Shown: one piece after another, positions 36,501 through 59,031 of the stretch
How positions within the stretch are numbered: the first letter of the stretch is position 1
Layout: each line of letters opens with the position of its first letter
NCBI GenBank assembly: GCA_040954595.2
Contig: CM082589.2
Coordinates: forward strand, 5,704,001 to 5,768,000
DNA: 64,000 nucleotides
Source: Balanoglossus misakiensis
Taxonomy: Eukaryota; Hemichordata
Direction of reading: 5' to 3'
Program-made: the position numbers and the translations under genes
Notes under the pieces: model-generated
Seen by the model: only the letters and a program-made list of their open reading frames with translations
Told to the model about the DNA's origin: nothing
Databases searched by the model: none

Positions 36501-39500
36501 CAGATACAAATCTTGCGCATTAATAACATTTTGCCAAACTGGCTAGTGATATATTCACTCAAAATAAACCAGTTCAGTTCAATGAATTGCTGACACTTGA
36601 AGCTTTTGCATCACCATGGTGATCTGCCAGTATTATCCTTGACCGAGGAGTCAAAGGTCACAATGTTAACTAACACAGTAACAAGCTAGAGCAGTAATAC
36701 TAAAATGCTTCCAGGCATGTGTCAAATCTTAGCAGTCGTTTAAAAACACAACATGGCTGCCGTGCTGATGAGATAAAGATGTCTCCTGACTAGCGCGTTG
36801 TAGGGATTTTGGCAAAAAAGACATTTGCTTGTTATCAACTTCTGTAGAAATAACAAAGTTCCAAATACAAACATGCTTCTGCTATTTGTTCATTTTGCAA
36901 GTAGGGCAGAACAGAAATAAACTATCCATTTAGCCTCGGTCGGTCGGTCGGTAAACCGTATTGGCAATGATTCACACAGCATTTGACAGTTCTGTGTACA
37001 TTTGTATGCAGGAGATACAGTCGGCCCTGGACGTATATCTGCTGTCAGAGATTATGCACGCACGGTATGACACAAACAGCCACGAGTCAAAATAAATTTA
37101 GCTAGAAAACACTGACATGCGATCTTGATGGTCTGTGTAACGCACGCTGTGTATTGTACCCACAAACTGAAGCCAAACAGCTGGCCATGAATCGAATACA
37201 CGTTTATCAATTCATCGCATATCATGACAGCTCATAATGATTGAATTATCCCAAATAAAATTCTCATTTTGAAAGAGCGTGATCATGCATTTTGACAGTC
37301 ATTCATGACTTCAGTGGTTTTTGTCTGAACTGAGAAAAAAAGCAAATTGAGAGATTAATCAGTGTAAGATATTCTAAGTGAAGCAGACATTTGTATTTAG
37401 CACATAATTTTCAATTTATTGTCGGCTTATACTTAATCCAATAATTAAAGTTGGCCTTCAACGTCTAACGTCCTTGCCGACTGCTACATGTTCACCTGCT
37501 AACAGAAATGTCACTTCAGATTTTCTCAATTGATCAATTCAGTTTCAGTTTTGCAAAAAAATGTAAGGAGCATTTCAGAATAGAGTTAGTGATTGTGTCC
37601 CTTTAATGCAAAGATGGTATGTGTCCCTTTAACATATGAAGCATTTGTCTTCAGTGTTTAATAGTGAAGTCAATAGGCAAAGAAGCCATCTAATGGAAAA
37701 TAAGACATGTCAACTCAATGTACCGATCATGCCACGCCATGATTGTTGGGCTTGTCACATTTTCAACCGTAAATTTGTCTTGAGAGCAAAGAAATGTCAG
37801 ATTTTCCATCTCAGTGGTTGTTTATCCCCGAATGGTCGCGACTGAGAGGAAAGACTTGGGAATCAGTTGTCATTTAGCCAATTTGCTGCCATGATGAACA
37901 TTTCAATTTATATCAGTGCAGAAAAAAAGGGGCTGAAGTCATCGCAGAGACGTGTATTCAAATATGCAGACAGGCCATTGTGGTTCGACAGCTCCTTAGG
38001 GTATGCTGAAAAAACACAACACGTGAAATCTGTATTGACATATCTCTTCAAGAAAATATTTCTGGCAGTTTCTAAAAAAATTCTTTTCAACAGACTGGCA
38101 CTTCGCAACAAACGCATTTCAAAGCGAGAAATGCTTCGTCGGCGATAGTTGTCATGGTGAGGGTGCTTGAATGTGTGACAACTGCCTGTCAAGATGGCAT
38201 GTTATCCAGCAGACTACAATGGGAGTTGGGTTTCTAGAAATCTGAAATGCTGAGCCACAAGGACTGTAGCTGAGTAAACTTTTGTATGACTTGTGACAGT
38301 CAAAATGCAAAACGCCAAATTTTGATGTCAGAAATTGATTTTCCAATATTTTTTATACTTTCCGATATTTTTTACATCTATTCAGGAACCCAAAATTCAG
38401 CTGCCAGCTTCAGCTTTTGCCTCCAAAGAAGAAGAAAAAACAGGAATGCTCAACAAAGCAGCCCCGATATCAGGTCCCAGGTTAGATCTGGATCCTGATG
38501 TAGTGGCCGCCATGGATGAAGATTTCAACTTTAATGATCCTGACAACGCACTAGATGATGATTTTATTGTCCAAGCAAACAAGCCGGCTGAAGAGCCAGA
38601 AAGGTGAGGCAGAACTCTCAACACCATGGAACATGTACACAACAGCACAATGTAATCCTTTAATTCCCCGTTCTCACTGCTGTAGTGGTCAAGTCTGACC
38701 ATACAAACTCTGTCAACCCACCAGTACAGGCCATGTACTGGGTATGAAATGTCCGAATGTAACAGTTCCTGCATCGTCATGACTACAGTGACGTAAACAC
38801 GGACATGTGACTGGGTTTCAATTTTGCATCCAGTACTGAAAAATACATGTACCGTGTGTGCAAACATTTTCCACCAAAACTAGCAGATGTAGACCTTCAT
38901 GATTGTTACTGTTATCAAATTCAAAGTCGCCACTATTTGATTTGAGGGCGTTTGTGTTCGATAGCCACATCTTACAAGGAGTTTTATTGTCTTCCAGACG
39001 TGCCACGATAGCAGACATCTCAGAAATGGCGGATCTCTCGGACAACGAGGAATACGGGTCAGACGAAGGCGCTTTTGATGATTTGGATTCGCGCGGCGCA
39101 AGGACGTTCTCGGACGAAGAGACGAAATCACGATTTACAAATTACTCCATGACGTCCTCCGTTATTAAACGAAATGAGGGACTTACACTTTTAGACGACA
39201 AATTTGAAAAGGTTTGTAATTGTGTGCATGTGTAATGAAAAGCTATAAAATGTCATTGACATAAAATGTTTTTTTTCTGGAGAACTTCTGAATTGCACCA
39301 CTCATGTACCATACACCGTAAAATAGGACATTTTCGTGACAGGAAATTTACTACTTGTATCTGTCAAGAAATGTAATCGCAATATGAATGAAAGCCTTAA
39401 TAAAATATTCTTACAGAAAAAATCCCACAAAGATGGACGTTAGCAACATTACTAGGTGATGGCACCTTTTCAACTTTATTTTGAGTAATGATTTTAATTC

Positions 39501-41750
39501 TCGTCGCCTGCAGGTTTATGAAGAGTACGACGATGATGAAATTGGCGCATTGGATCACGAAGAATTGGCGGGAAAGATCAATACAGACAGCGATTTGTTA
39601 CAGTCAGTACTCAGTGAATTTGAAAGACAACAGAAAGAAAAGTAAGTCTCCAAAATGCAGTCAATAGTGGTTATGTACATTATTAGATAACTTTAGTAGA
39701 TAACTTTTTAAGCCCGGCTTAGAAGATAACTTTCAAATGAAATGGACTGAAAAACAAATAAATTAAATATTAGAGTAGAAAGTGGCCAGCTTGTCAGTTT
39801 CATTTCAAATTCATCACTCACACCTGCATCTGTTGGCAACATACGTGCCCTTTCTTTGAGATGAATGATGTACATGGCTGTGAGCAGTCTGTTGCACAAA
39901 ATGAAATATGGTTTTATAGTGGACAGAGTTTGACCTGCAGCCAACCAGCTACATGGTGGATGACTCCAGCTTTTTGATGCAGCAGTCAATCTTTCATGGA
40001 AATTATGTGAGTTTTGAAATTCCGACTGATATAAATGTAGAGGAGAAGGGTACACATTAGATAACTGTATTCAGGACAAACCACATGCAGTCAAAACTGT
40101 GATAGTGGCCACCTCTATACAGTGGCAACTTGACGTCATTTTGTTACAGTCCCTGTGTAATCTACGTGTGGTTAAATGGACTAGTCTATAAAGATCACCT
40201 GTCTATAAAGACCAGTTTAGGAAAGTCCCTTGACTGGCTGCTATACACAGGTTAGCACTTGACTGCAGGAAAGTAATATATGTCTAGTTACTGAAAATTC
40301 TGGTTACCTTAATAACATTGCACTGAACAATAATGAATCCTCTTTCGAATTGCAGCAGATCTGTGGATTTCTCAGTACCGCCGCCCAAACCACCGAAACC
40401 GCAACCGAGACGAGAGAAGAAAGAGGAGGCGAAAGACAGGAGGGGTGACGCCAGTTCCGAAGGGGAGGGAGAGGACAGAAAGGGGCTGCCGGACTTCCGC
40501 AGGGACATCATCGACATCAATTACGACGACGACTACAGCACCTCCAGCTCCGAGGATGAGCTGGTCGCCATGGTCACACGGGAGCCCAAGGAGGCTTGGG
40601 ATTGTGAGACGATTCTGTCGACGCACTCAACTTTGTACAATCACCCAACCACCATTAAAGAACCCCCAAAGGTATTTTTGGCCATCCTTGTACATATGAA
40701 TTTTCTGTGTCCTATACACAATACATTACAGTGTGGTGCAGTACATTACAATACACTACAATGCAATACTATACAGTACAATATAATATACAATACAGTA
40801 CATTACAGTATAATGTAATACAAGACAATACAACACAAATCAATGGTACAATGTAAATACAACATAAGAGAGCAATACAACAATACAATACAGTACTATG
40901 CAATACAAAGTACAATACACATGACTATGGATACATTGCAATCAGGTATCTCAATATTGGGAGAGTTAGAGGGTCTGTAGGCACGGTTGCTGAATTCATT
41001 GAACACTCTGTCAACTTTCATTGATTTTGACTGCTTTCAGCCCAAACCAAAACCAAGACCCAAGCCCCAAACGATAGAGCTGTCACAGAAAACAGGCATT
41101 CCAAAAGACGTGCTGCCAAAGAGACGTACGGCCAACAACCAGTCGTCTGATGAAGACAGCGACTCCGAGGACAAGCCGTCGAGACCAATACCCCCACCGC
41201 GGAGGAAAAATGAGACTCCGGAAGAAAAGCGGGCCAGGAAACAGATAGTGAAAGAGGAACGGAGGGTATGTATATGTATATGTAATGAAGCTAACTTGAT
41301 CTGTGTCATCGATAAAATGGTGGACAACACGTGGGATGAAAATGACAACAGCAATCATGCACCCATGCTACACTATACGCTCTTACGATCACAGTATGTA
41401 ACCTACTCCTGAAGCGAGACATGCGACACCTGTCTATTTGGATAAGTCGCACCGGGGAAAAAAATTCATTTTGATATCATTTTTGAGTGACTATACACAC
41501 AAGGGCTTTCGGTAATATTGGTTACCAGAATTGCTTGATTGAATGTTTGAGTGGTTTGTTGGTTGGTGGATTGATTGATTTCTTGATCGATCAGTTAATC
41601 AATCAATTGATCAAATATCTATTTGTCGTCTTTCAGGAGAGACGAGTTGAGAAGAAAGCCAACCAGGAAGCTTTCAAATCCGAAGAGAAAAGACAACAAC
41701 AGGTCATGTTGAACTTGCAGCAGAACGTACAAGGCCTGAAACTCACATAA
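24567..41750 (+). CDS. LTV1: LTV1 ribosome biogenesis factor (9 exons, 549 aa)
   Basis: LTV1 binds pre-40S ribosomal particles and is needed for late small-subunit assembly and export. Exons: 24567-24713, 26423-26563, 35001-35147, 38386-38603, 38998-39211, 39514-39641, 40356-40671, 41041-41265, 41637-41750, with every phase matching. Signatures of the family run end to end: KKSKKFIDKKTA and HRSQRDPLQADD (residues 50-80), FGVYYEDDYNYLQHLKE, LNKAAPISGPRLDLDPDVVA, DDDFIVQANK, SDEETKSRFTNYSMTSSV, YDDDEIGALD, EAWDCETILSTHSTLYNHP, KTGIPKDVLPKR, and the basic ending RVEKKANQEAF with NVQGLKLT. Exon 1 adds a 49-residue Ser/Glu/Lys-rich extension absent from human LTV1 (475 aa), so it is the least certain exon. 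Exon 7 has a tandem CAGCAG acceptor, so one residue may be optional. Confidence 0.95.
26299..26393. repeat. ATTC/GTTC tetranucleotide repeat
   Basis: Roughly 95 bp of ATTC and GTTC units lie in LTV1 intron 1, ending 30 bp before the exon 2 acceptor. The T/C-rich array merges into the acceptor's pyrimidine tract. Confidence 0.95.
26591..26653. repeat. Near-perfect 63-bp palindrome (hairpin) in LTV1 intron 2
   Basis: AAGACTTATG and CTTTCATATACTGC on the left pair with GCAGTATATGAAAG and CATAAGTCTT on the right, giving arms of about 31 bp with almost no loop. It sits 28 bp after the exon 2 donor. The loop is too small for a typical pre-miRNA; a fold-back element is more likely. Confidence 0.85.
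33652..33936 (-). mobile_element. TTAA-flanked inverted-repeat element with coding-like cargo
   Basis: The ends AGCGCGTAGCTCGTCTCAC and GTGAGACGAGCTATGCGCT are inverted copies about 26 bp long, flanked on both sides by TTAA (33648-33651 and 33937-33940). This suits a non-autonomous, TTAA-targeting transposon of 285 bp. Inside, on the minus strand, an ATG in an AAGATGGCGGCGACC context opens a frame beginning MAATIICVGDREKTPAWV that continues beyond the element. A diverged relative of the interior lies at about 44296-44490. The element is in LTV1 intron 2. Confidence 0.75.
36936..36953. repeat. CGGT tetranucleotide run
   Basis: Four to five consecutive CGGT units in LTV1 intron 3. Otherwise the intron (35148-38385) shows only non-coding sequence. 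Confidence 0.8.
40715..40925. repeat. Degenerate ACAAT/ATACA repeat tract
   Basis: About 210 bp of interleaved TACAATACA-type units in LTV1 intron 7, beginning about 45 bp after the exon 7 donor. The units are imperfect, which suggests an old pentanucleotide-based satellite. Confidence 0.8.
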
Positions 41751-44185
41751 AAGAGAGAATTGGAACTCTTTTTGTTTTGGACTGCATGGCCAGGTGCGTC
41801 CAGGTGTACCGTAGGGTACATACCTAACTGGATGACCCCTGGAGGTGGTGAACTGTACCTTGATGTTGTATTTGGCAAAGTAGCCATCAAATATTCACTT
41901 TTCTGACGAGAATTAAGACCAAATTCTAACACAGTATACAAAGACTTTAAATGTAATTTCCTCTTTGCTCTTTTCTAACGAGACATTTCCAAGCATCGCG
42001 ATAAAAACCAACAGGAAAATTTCTTGTTTCATCTTGTCTGGTGCTTTTAGAGATTGCAAAAGTCGTAGCAGAGTCACAAACACTTCTGTATTGTTACAAT
42101 GTACCAGTTCGAATAACCAGCAACTTAAATGGGCTTGATGGCTTCGTCGTCGTTGTACAGCGCCTCCACAGTCCAACACAACAACTTTAGTAAACATAAC
42201 AGATCTACCTATTTGATCTTTGCCTTGTTTCTGATGTACATGTAAAACCATATTGAAAGAAACGTTATATGTATAAGGGGCTTCCTGCTGTTGGTTTTGG
42301 GGTTCTTGCCGATAAAAGCTGCCATACTTTTTTGAATCCATTTTTCTTTTGAAAAAAGTTTGTTTAGAGTCGTAGACATTTTAAATTCTCCTTTGTACAA
42401 CTTAGGTTTGAAAACCTACATTATCCAGTGTAGCTAGTTATTGAGAATTTGGGATACCATCTGGGACATGCAAAACATTTCGCTTGTTGTTGCATGTATA
42501 GTGTTTGTACATAATGTGCTGCAAGAAGTCTTGAAAAAATGAAATTTTAGGTCTAGAAATTTACTTAAAACTGATCGATACATCTATGCCACAGTAAAAT
42601 GTTACCATAATTTTTTTTACCTCAAATATTCTTTGTTAAAGGCTGATTCTGGTTAATACTGTATTTTTCAGAGAAAGTCTGTATAGGAACTGTGTATGTA
42701 AAACCATATATCCCAAATCCATGTCATATTATGCAAATTAAAACTTTAAAGATACATGAAAACTAACTATCTTACCTCAATGTTTCTGAACTTAAAATAG
42801 ACAAACTATAACAAATTTCGGAGATATTAATATTAATACCATGTTATTGAAATATTGTTTACAGAGGCTATATATTAACCACTTTCACAGAACAATATCC
42901 CAGAAAAATTTTAATTTTTTGTTTCAATTTACTAATTTACATGTGTGACAAAACAACTCCAATATTTCAGGTATATTTTACATTTTGATAGAAAATACTG
43001 TAAGAAATAATCATGAGAAAAACTATTCACTGTTGCATATTTTTCAGGTGAAAGGGAGCATTTTTAAAGGTTGATGCAAATTTAAAATGCAGTTTTGAAA
43101 TTTGGGCAGGTGCAAGCGTATTTGAAGGGTTTGATAACATTTTACAGGGCTTGTAGTTTGATGGCACCCCATTGGTTAGTTATTAATTAAGTATCTGCGC
43201 AGACTGGTCACAAAATTTACTTATGGGGGCAGAATGTGGTCAAGTAGTCTTTGTTAAGTTGCATTTGAGACATTGCCTTTTGTGATATTTTATACAAATA
43301 TGATTTCTCGATAAAGTGCAAATTTAATACAGTGATGAATTGTAGAGAGAAGTTTCCATTTTGACGAACAACAGAGTACAGACATTGACATTCAGTACTT
43401 GAATCTCAATTCAGTGATGTCATCGGCACTGATCAAGCACTGAGCGTTCATTGGACAAGATGAAGCTCATGAATATTTAAATAATGATATCACGCTCATT
43501 AGTGCAGCTATGTGCTACCTGTGGCATTTTCATTGTACTGAAGTGATTAGGTGGAAGGGGGGGGGGGTATTGGCTAGGCTGGGTTATGTTGACAAGAGCC
43601 TTTACTATGAAAATATAACGTATTGTCAATGTTCTCAACTTGTACTTTGTATACCAGTGTCTGTTAATTCTGACAAACAGAGTTGTGATACTGTGATGAC
43701 CAGCAAATTCAGCATACTTTAGAAAACCCGAAACTTGTCAAATATAGCGTAGAAAAATAGAGAGTAGCTTTATCCTTTGAACATTCTCTTGCTTACACAC
43801 CAACTTACTACATGTAATATTATACAAGATCAATTTAATAGCAATGGGTACAGGTTTCATGGGACTTTAGAAGAAAACTTTCAGTTGGCTCAATGACAAT
43901 TTCTAGTGAGCTTTGAAATTATATTTACAGCCAATAACCGAGCTCTTTGCAAGTTTCAGTTGTCTGCAAGTTCTCATTTTCTTGACTTTAAAAAATTTTG
44001 AGTACAAATCTTGATTGTCTGCCTTGTCATTTTTCCAAACCAACCAATTTAATGTTTAAGCTGTACTTGAGTTTTGCTACCAGTTTTCTTCAAAATAATT
44101 TTGAAGCTCATTTTGATAAGTAACCATTCTGATTTTGTATCTGGAATAATCATGCAAGAAAATAAATTCTTCTCTTGACTGAACT
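41751..44185 (+). other. Probable LTV1 3' UTR
   Basis: AT-rich sequence from the LTV1 stop to the first well-placed AATAAA. A 142-codon open frame on the opposite strand (41913-42341) has no recognisable domain and is taken as chance. A G run lies at about 43558-43567. Confidence 0.5.
44161..44166 (+). terminator. Poly(A) signal of LTV1
   Basis: AATAAA followed within 60 bp by a GT-rich stretch (TGTGCTGGTGTTATT). It lies 2.4 kb after the stop codon. Earlier weak signals cannot be excluded. Confidence 0.5.
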
Positions 44186-44295
44186 ATCAGTAGACATGTG
44201 CTGGTGTTATTATTTATGTTGTATGTGATGTCAGCCCTCCAAGTTCACACCTTCAGCTAGGCCAGGGTATGATAGGTTACAAAAAATGCATACAG

Positions 44296-44490
44296 TTGAT
44301 ACCATAAGGCACTGTGCTGTCCTGACAACAGACAAGATGGCGGCGACCACAGTGTGTGTCATAGATCGGGAAAAGCCAGCAAACTGGGTGAGAAGGGACA
44401 AAACTAAAGTCTGCTTATACAGTATGCGTGAAATATAGACGGAATCAAAGGCAGTCCATTATTTGAATGCGTCGAATGCAAAATTTGCAG
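44296..44490 (+). repeat. Second, diverged copy of the MAAT-type element
   Basis: Contains AAGATGGCGGCGACCA and then ATAGATCGGGAAAAG, GGGACAAAACTAAAGTCTGC and ATTTGAATGC, in the order seen on the minus strand at 33652-33936. Translation from the ATG at 44337 begins MAATTVCVIDREKPANWV and stays in the same frame as its partner until a TAG. The terminal inverted repeats are lost. It sits between the 3' ends of LTV1 and SMAP. Confidence 0.75.
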
Positions 44491-44636
44491 AACATTTGGA
44501 TTGAACGTTATGTTTGTACACACAAAATTACACACATTCGCATAATACAACCGTCGGCCATTAACTGCAAAGATCATTAACTCAGTGAAGAAAGCAGCGC
44601 ATACAATGATACATACATTATTTGTCTTTATTGATA

Positions 44637-44642
44637 TTTACT
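44637..44642 (-). terminator. Distal poly(A) signal candidate for SMAP
   Basis: TTTATT on the plus strand (AATAAA on the minus). If used, the SMAP and LTV1 transcripts would end within about 450 bp of each other. Confidence 0.3.
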
Positions 44643-47424
44643 TTTCAACAATGTCTACAGGACAGTACGGCAATTGAAACCAAAAATAAAAGTGACAATA
44701 TCTGACAGCAAATATTACTAACCAACTGGATCGTGTGACATTATGTATGTATTCTCTGAATATATTATACAACAGATATTGAAGTACACTGTTTGAAAAA
44801 TAACTCTGTGAGGCAGTTCACCCTCCATTAGTATGCATTTTGGTTGACCGTCGCCAACGACAACAATGGGGCTTGACCAGAACACATCATGTGACGGACA
44901 TATGACTGTTAACGGCTGTGATATTTCTGAGAACTAGCAAGGCATGGTTTGAAGTTACCATTGGCATATGCAACATCTACAGGGAGCTGACTGTTCTACT
45001 ATGTCTACAGTGTAACTAAAAATATGCTGCCTTATTTCATTAAAATTCGATGAACCTGAAAACTAACCAGAATGAAACCTAAAAAATACTAAATGTGGTC
45101 AAAACAAGTTCAAAATCAACCGCAGCAATTAGTGTATTGCGAGGTGACCACTGCAAACTTCTTGACCCAAAATTAGAATACAGAAATTCATTGGGTGCAG
45201 CTGCAGGACTGGTTTCATCCAGTGTGTAATTGTAGACCGTAATCTTGCTTCATAAAACACCTGAGCTTTTACAAATTAAAGAGGACACACAACTAAGACT
45301 GTACGACATGTTGAGTGATTATATCTTGAATGGCGTACTTGGAATAAATTGTGAAATCCAATGCTTTGGTATTGATTGTGTGTATGTATATTTTTACCAA
45401 GTACCGGTATGTTGATGGACTCGCATGTATGCAGCAGATGTGGACAACACCCATTGATGGCGCTATGCAGTGTGAATTGTGACAGATGTACATCAAATGC
45501 CAGTGAAAGTCAAATAACATCAATAGAATCAATGTCTTGTTTTCATAGCCAACTACATGTATATCTTGATTTTAAAAAAAGATCTTTGCCCCAACCACTT
45601 GATCTGAGCAATTCTCCCGTCTGCTCGTCATACAGCTTGTAACAGCCAATCACGCAGACTTGTACGAGAAATTTTATGTGTACCATATTGTTTTTAACCA
45701 ACCAAGTGTGCTCATGTAATAGTCACAAGACGTGAGACTCGCATCACCGATTTTAACTGCTTGCAAACATGCCAAATATATTGTCAAGAATACGTTTTTA
45801 TGTCTTATATATCGAAAATACATGAAACTCATCGCAAAAAAAAAATCTATAATTCTATGTTAAAGGACTAAATGCTTTACTTAAAAGATGTTTATGTGGC
45901 AGCCACAGATCAGCCTTGTTGCACAGTGCCCCCACAGATGAGTTTTACATATTCTAAAGGCTGGACACAGGAAAAGTGCTCTCACACCACTAAAATTGAT
46001 TTTTTTTGCGATAACCCGAAAACACAACTTCTAAACATTAAAATTACAACTGAGCTTCTTGTCACGCAAGACATCTTGCACATTAACCAGAATACTTCTA
46101 AACTATGTTTTTTTTTTCCTGGAAATTACGAAAGCCAATAATACTGGAACATTAATGTGTGTATATTGTACAACTGTTTATTTGGTAAGGGCTGGACATA
46201 TAATCGCACACTTTGCTATGTACACATGGATTATTTTTTTCAAATTAATTTCGACATAACCATGGATAGGATACTACCGGTAGCTGACATGATTTATGGG
46301 TTGGTGAATATAAACAATGCACACTGTAATCTATGGAACAGAGGTTGAAAAATTTCATCATGTACTTGCCCAGAAACAAATGCAAGCAAGAGTATGAAGT
46401 TCTAGAAAGACAGAGTCATTCACCGGGCCCGTCTCCCTAAAGTCAGTTCTGTGCCGACATCTTCAAGAATTGATTTATCATCCCTTTGTTTCGTCAAAGC
46501 AAAGTCAATACAAATGTACACCTCACGCTTTAATAATATTAATTATACTGCCTACACAAATTAGCACACAAGTTTCTAATTCTTCTCGCAAATGAAATCA
46601 CATGACTCGACACAGCTCAAAACTCTCGACGAGCCTAAAAGACAGGCAATACTAAAAGTCGAACCAGCCAACTGCCAAACCCTACATTTCCTGAATATTT
46701 GGCATGGCCCAACTATCACGCAAGGGCCACTGGACTACTACACTTGTAAATAGGGGGTTGTGAGGTTAGTAGTACATAGATGAGAAAATAGCTTTGCCTA
46801 AACTTCTGTTAGAGAACAAATGCATATTCACTAATATCTTGTATGTACCTACAGTTATGTCCTGGATTTTTTTTTCAAAAAATAATTCTCAGACATCTCG
46901 TGCTATGCAGATGCCATCCACATAAACGATACTGTGCGTTATGCTATCTCATTTTTTTCCTATTTTTGTTTTTGTTTATCACTTGTGAAATAAAGAGAAA
47001 AAATAATAAATATACAGCAGATTGACATAAATCAAAAATAACAAGAGAAATAAAACAAAATTGTGTAAATCTCTAGCAGTTGTATGTTTGGTCAGTCTGT
47101 GGCATTTAAAATAAAAATTTTCCCAGGTAGTGTTTATACTTTGAAATCTTAAAATGCACCTGAAATATATTAAAATCATCCAGACTATGTTTCCCATAAT
47201 TACATATTCAGAATTTTCTTTCACATCTTCATACTTTTGTAGAATAATTAATGTTCACACAGCTCATTTCATGTATACAGTGGCAATATTGAAGAACAAT
47301 TTGACAGAGGTCAAAGGTCATGTTTAAATATTGTGACAGAAATTCTGGCAGAATGAATCCTTTAAGTTACTGAGAAATAATGCACAAATATCCAAGACTA
47401 ATGAATTCCACATACACAATGATT

Positions 47425-47430
47425 TTTATT
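47425..47430 (-). terminator. Proximal poly(A) signal candidate for SMAP
   Basis: TTTATT on the plus strand gives AATAAA on the minus strand, about 630 bp after the SMAP stop. Confidence 0.35.
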
Positions 47431-48062
47431 TTTTTTTGCTCAATTTTTTTTCATAACTTGTAACATTGAGAATACTGCCTGGAAAATAAATTTGAAATAA
47501 AATATTGCCTCCAAACGTGACCAAATATCAACCGGGTGCTTTAACTAAAATCATTAACTACAAGAAAAGTAATTCTTCAAAACTCTTTCAAAGATTGACC
47601 ATAAACATCCAATGATTAACAGGGCCCTTCCGTCCCCTACTTTGCAACGAAAAATGGAATGTCCCACGTGCTTTTCTACAGTGGACCAGCCAACACTGGA
47701 GGGAGAATGGGGATGTCAGCTCATTCCATGCGGGGTCAACACTACATGTATTTAAAATCTTATGAATCTTTCTCTATTTAAGATGAATTTGATAGGCAGA
47801 CACCCAACCGACCCCTTGATAAGAATATACCGATGACGCCAACTGTACTCGCATAAAGAATTATACACACAACATTGACAAAAAATATTCAGGTTCATTA
47901 GAATCACGAGAAATACACGTCTGCTACAGAATGGAAGTCCTGCTGAATCAGACCTGGCTTCTGTTGACAGTGGATGTCTAGGATCAATTATCTTGGGTCG
48001 AATATAGCCATATTTTTTCGTCTCTCTCTCTCTTTTTTTTTTCAAAAGTGACAAATTCATCA

Positions 48063-59031
<10,969 letters not shown>

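Larger units (their letters stand above)
44500..48062 (-). other. SMAP 3' UTR or intergenic DNA; no gene seen
   Basis: AT-rich with only short, unrecognised open frames. Two minus-strand AATAAA candidates fall in it, near 47425 and 44637, which would give 3' UTRs of about 0.65 or 3.4 kb. Confidence 0.45.

Noticed and set aside
41913-42341. 142-codon minus-strand frame opposite the LTV1 3' UTR
   Set aside because: No domain, no splice context, Gln/Lys/Leu composition expected from AT-rich DNA.
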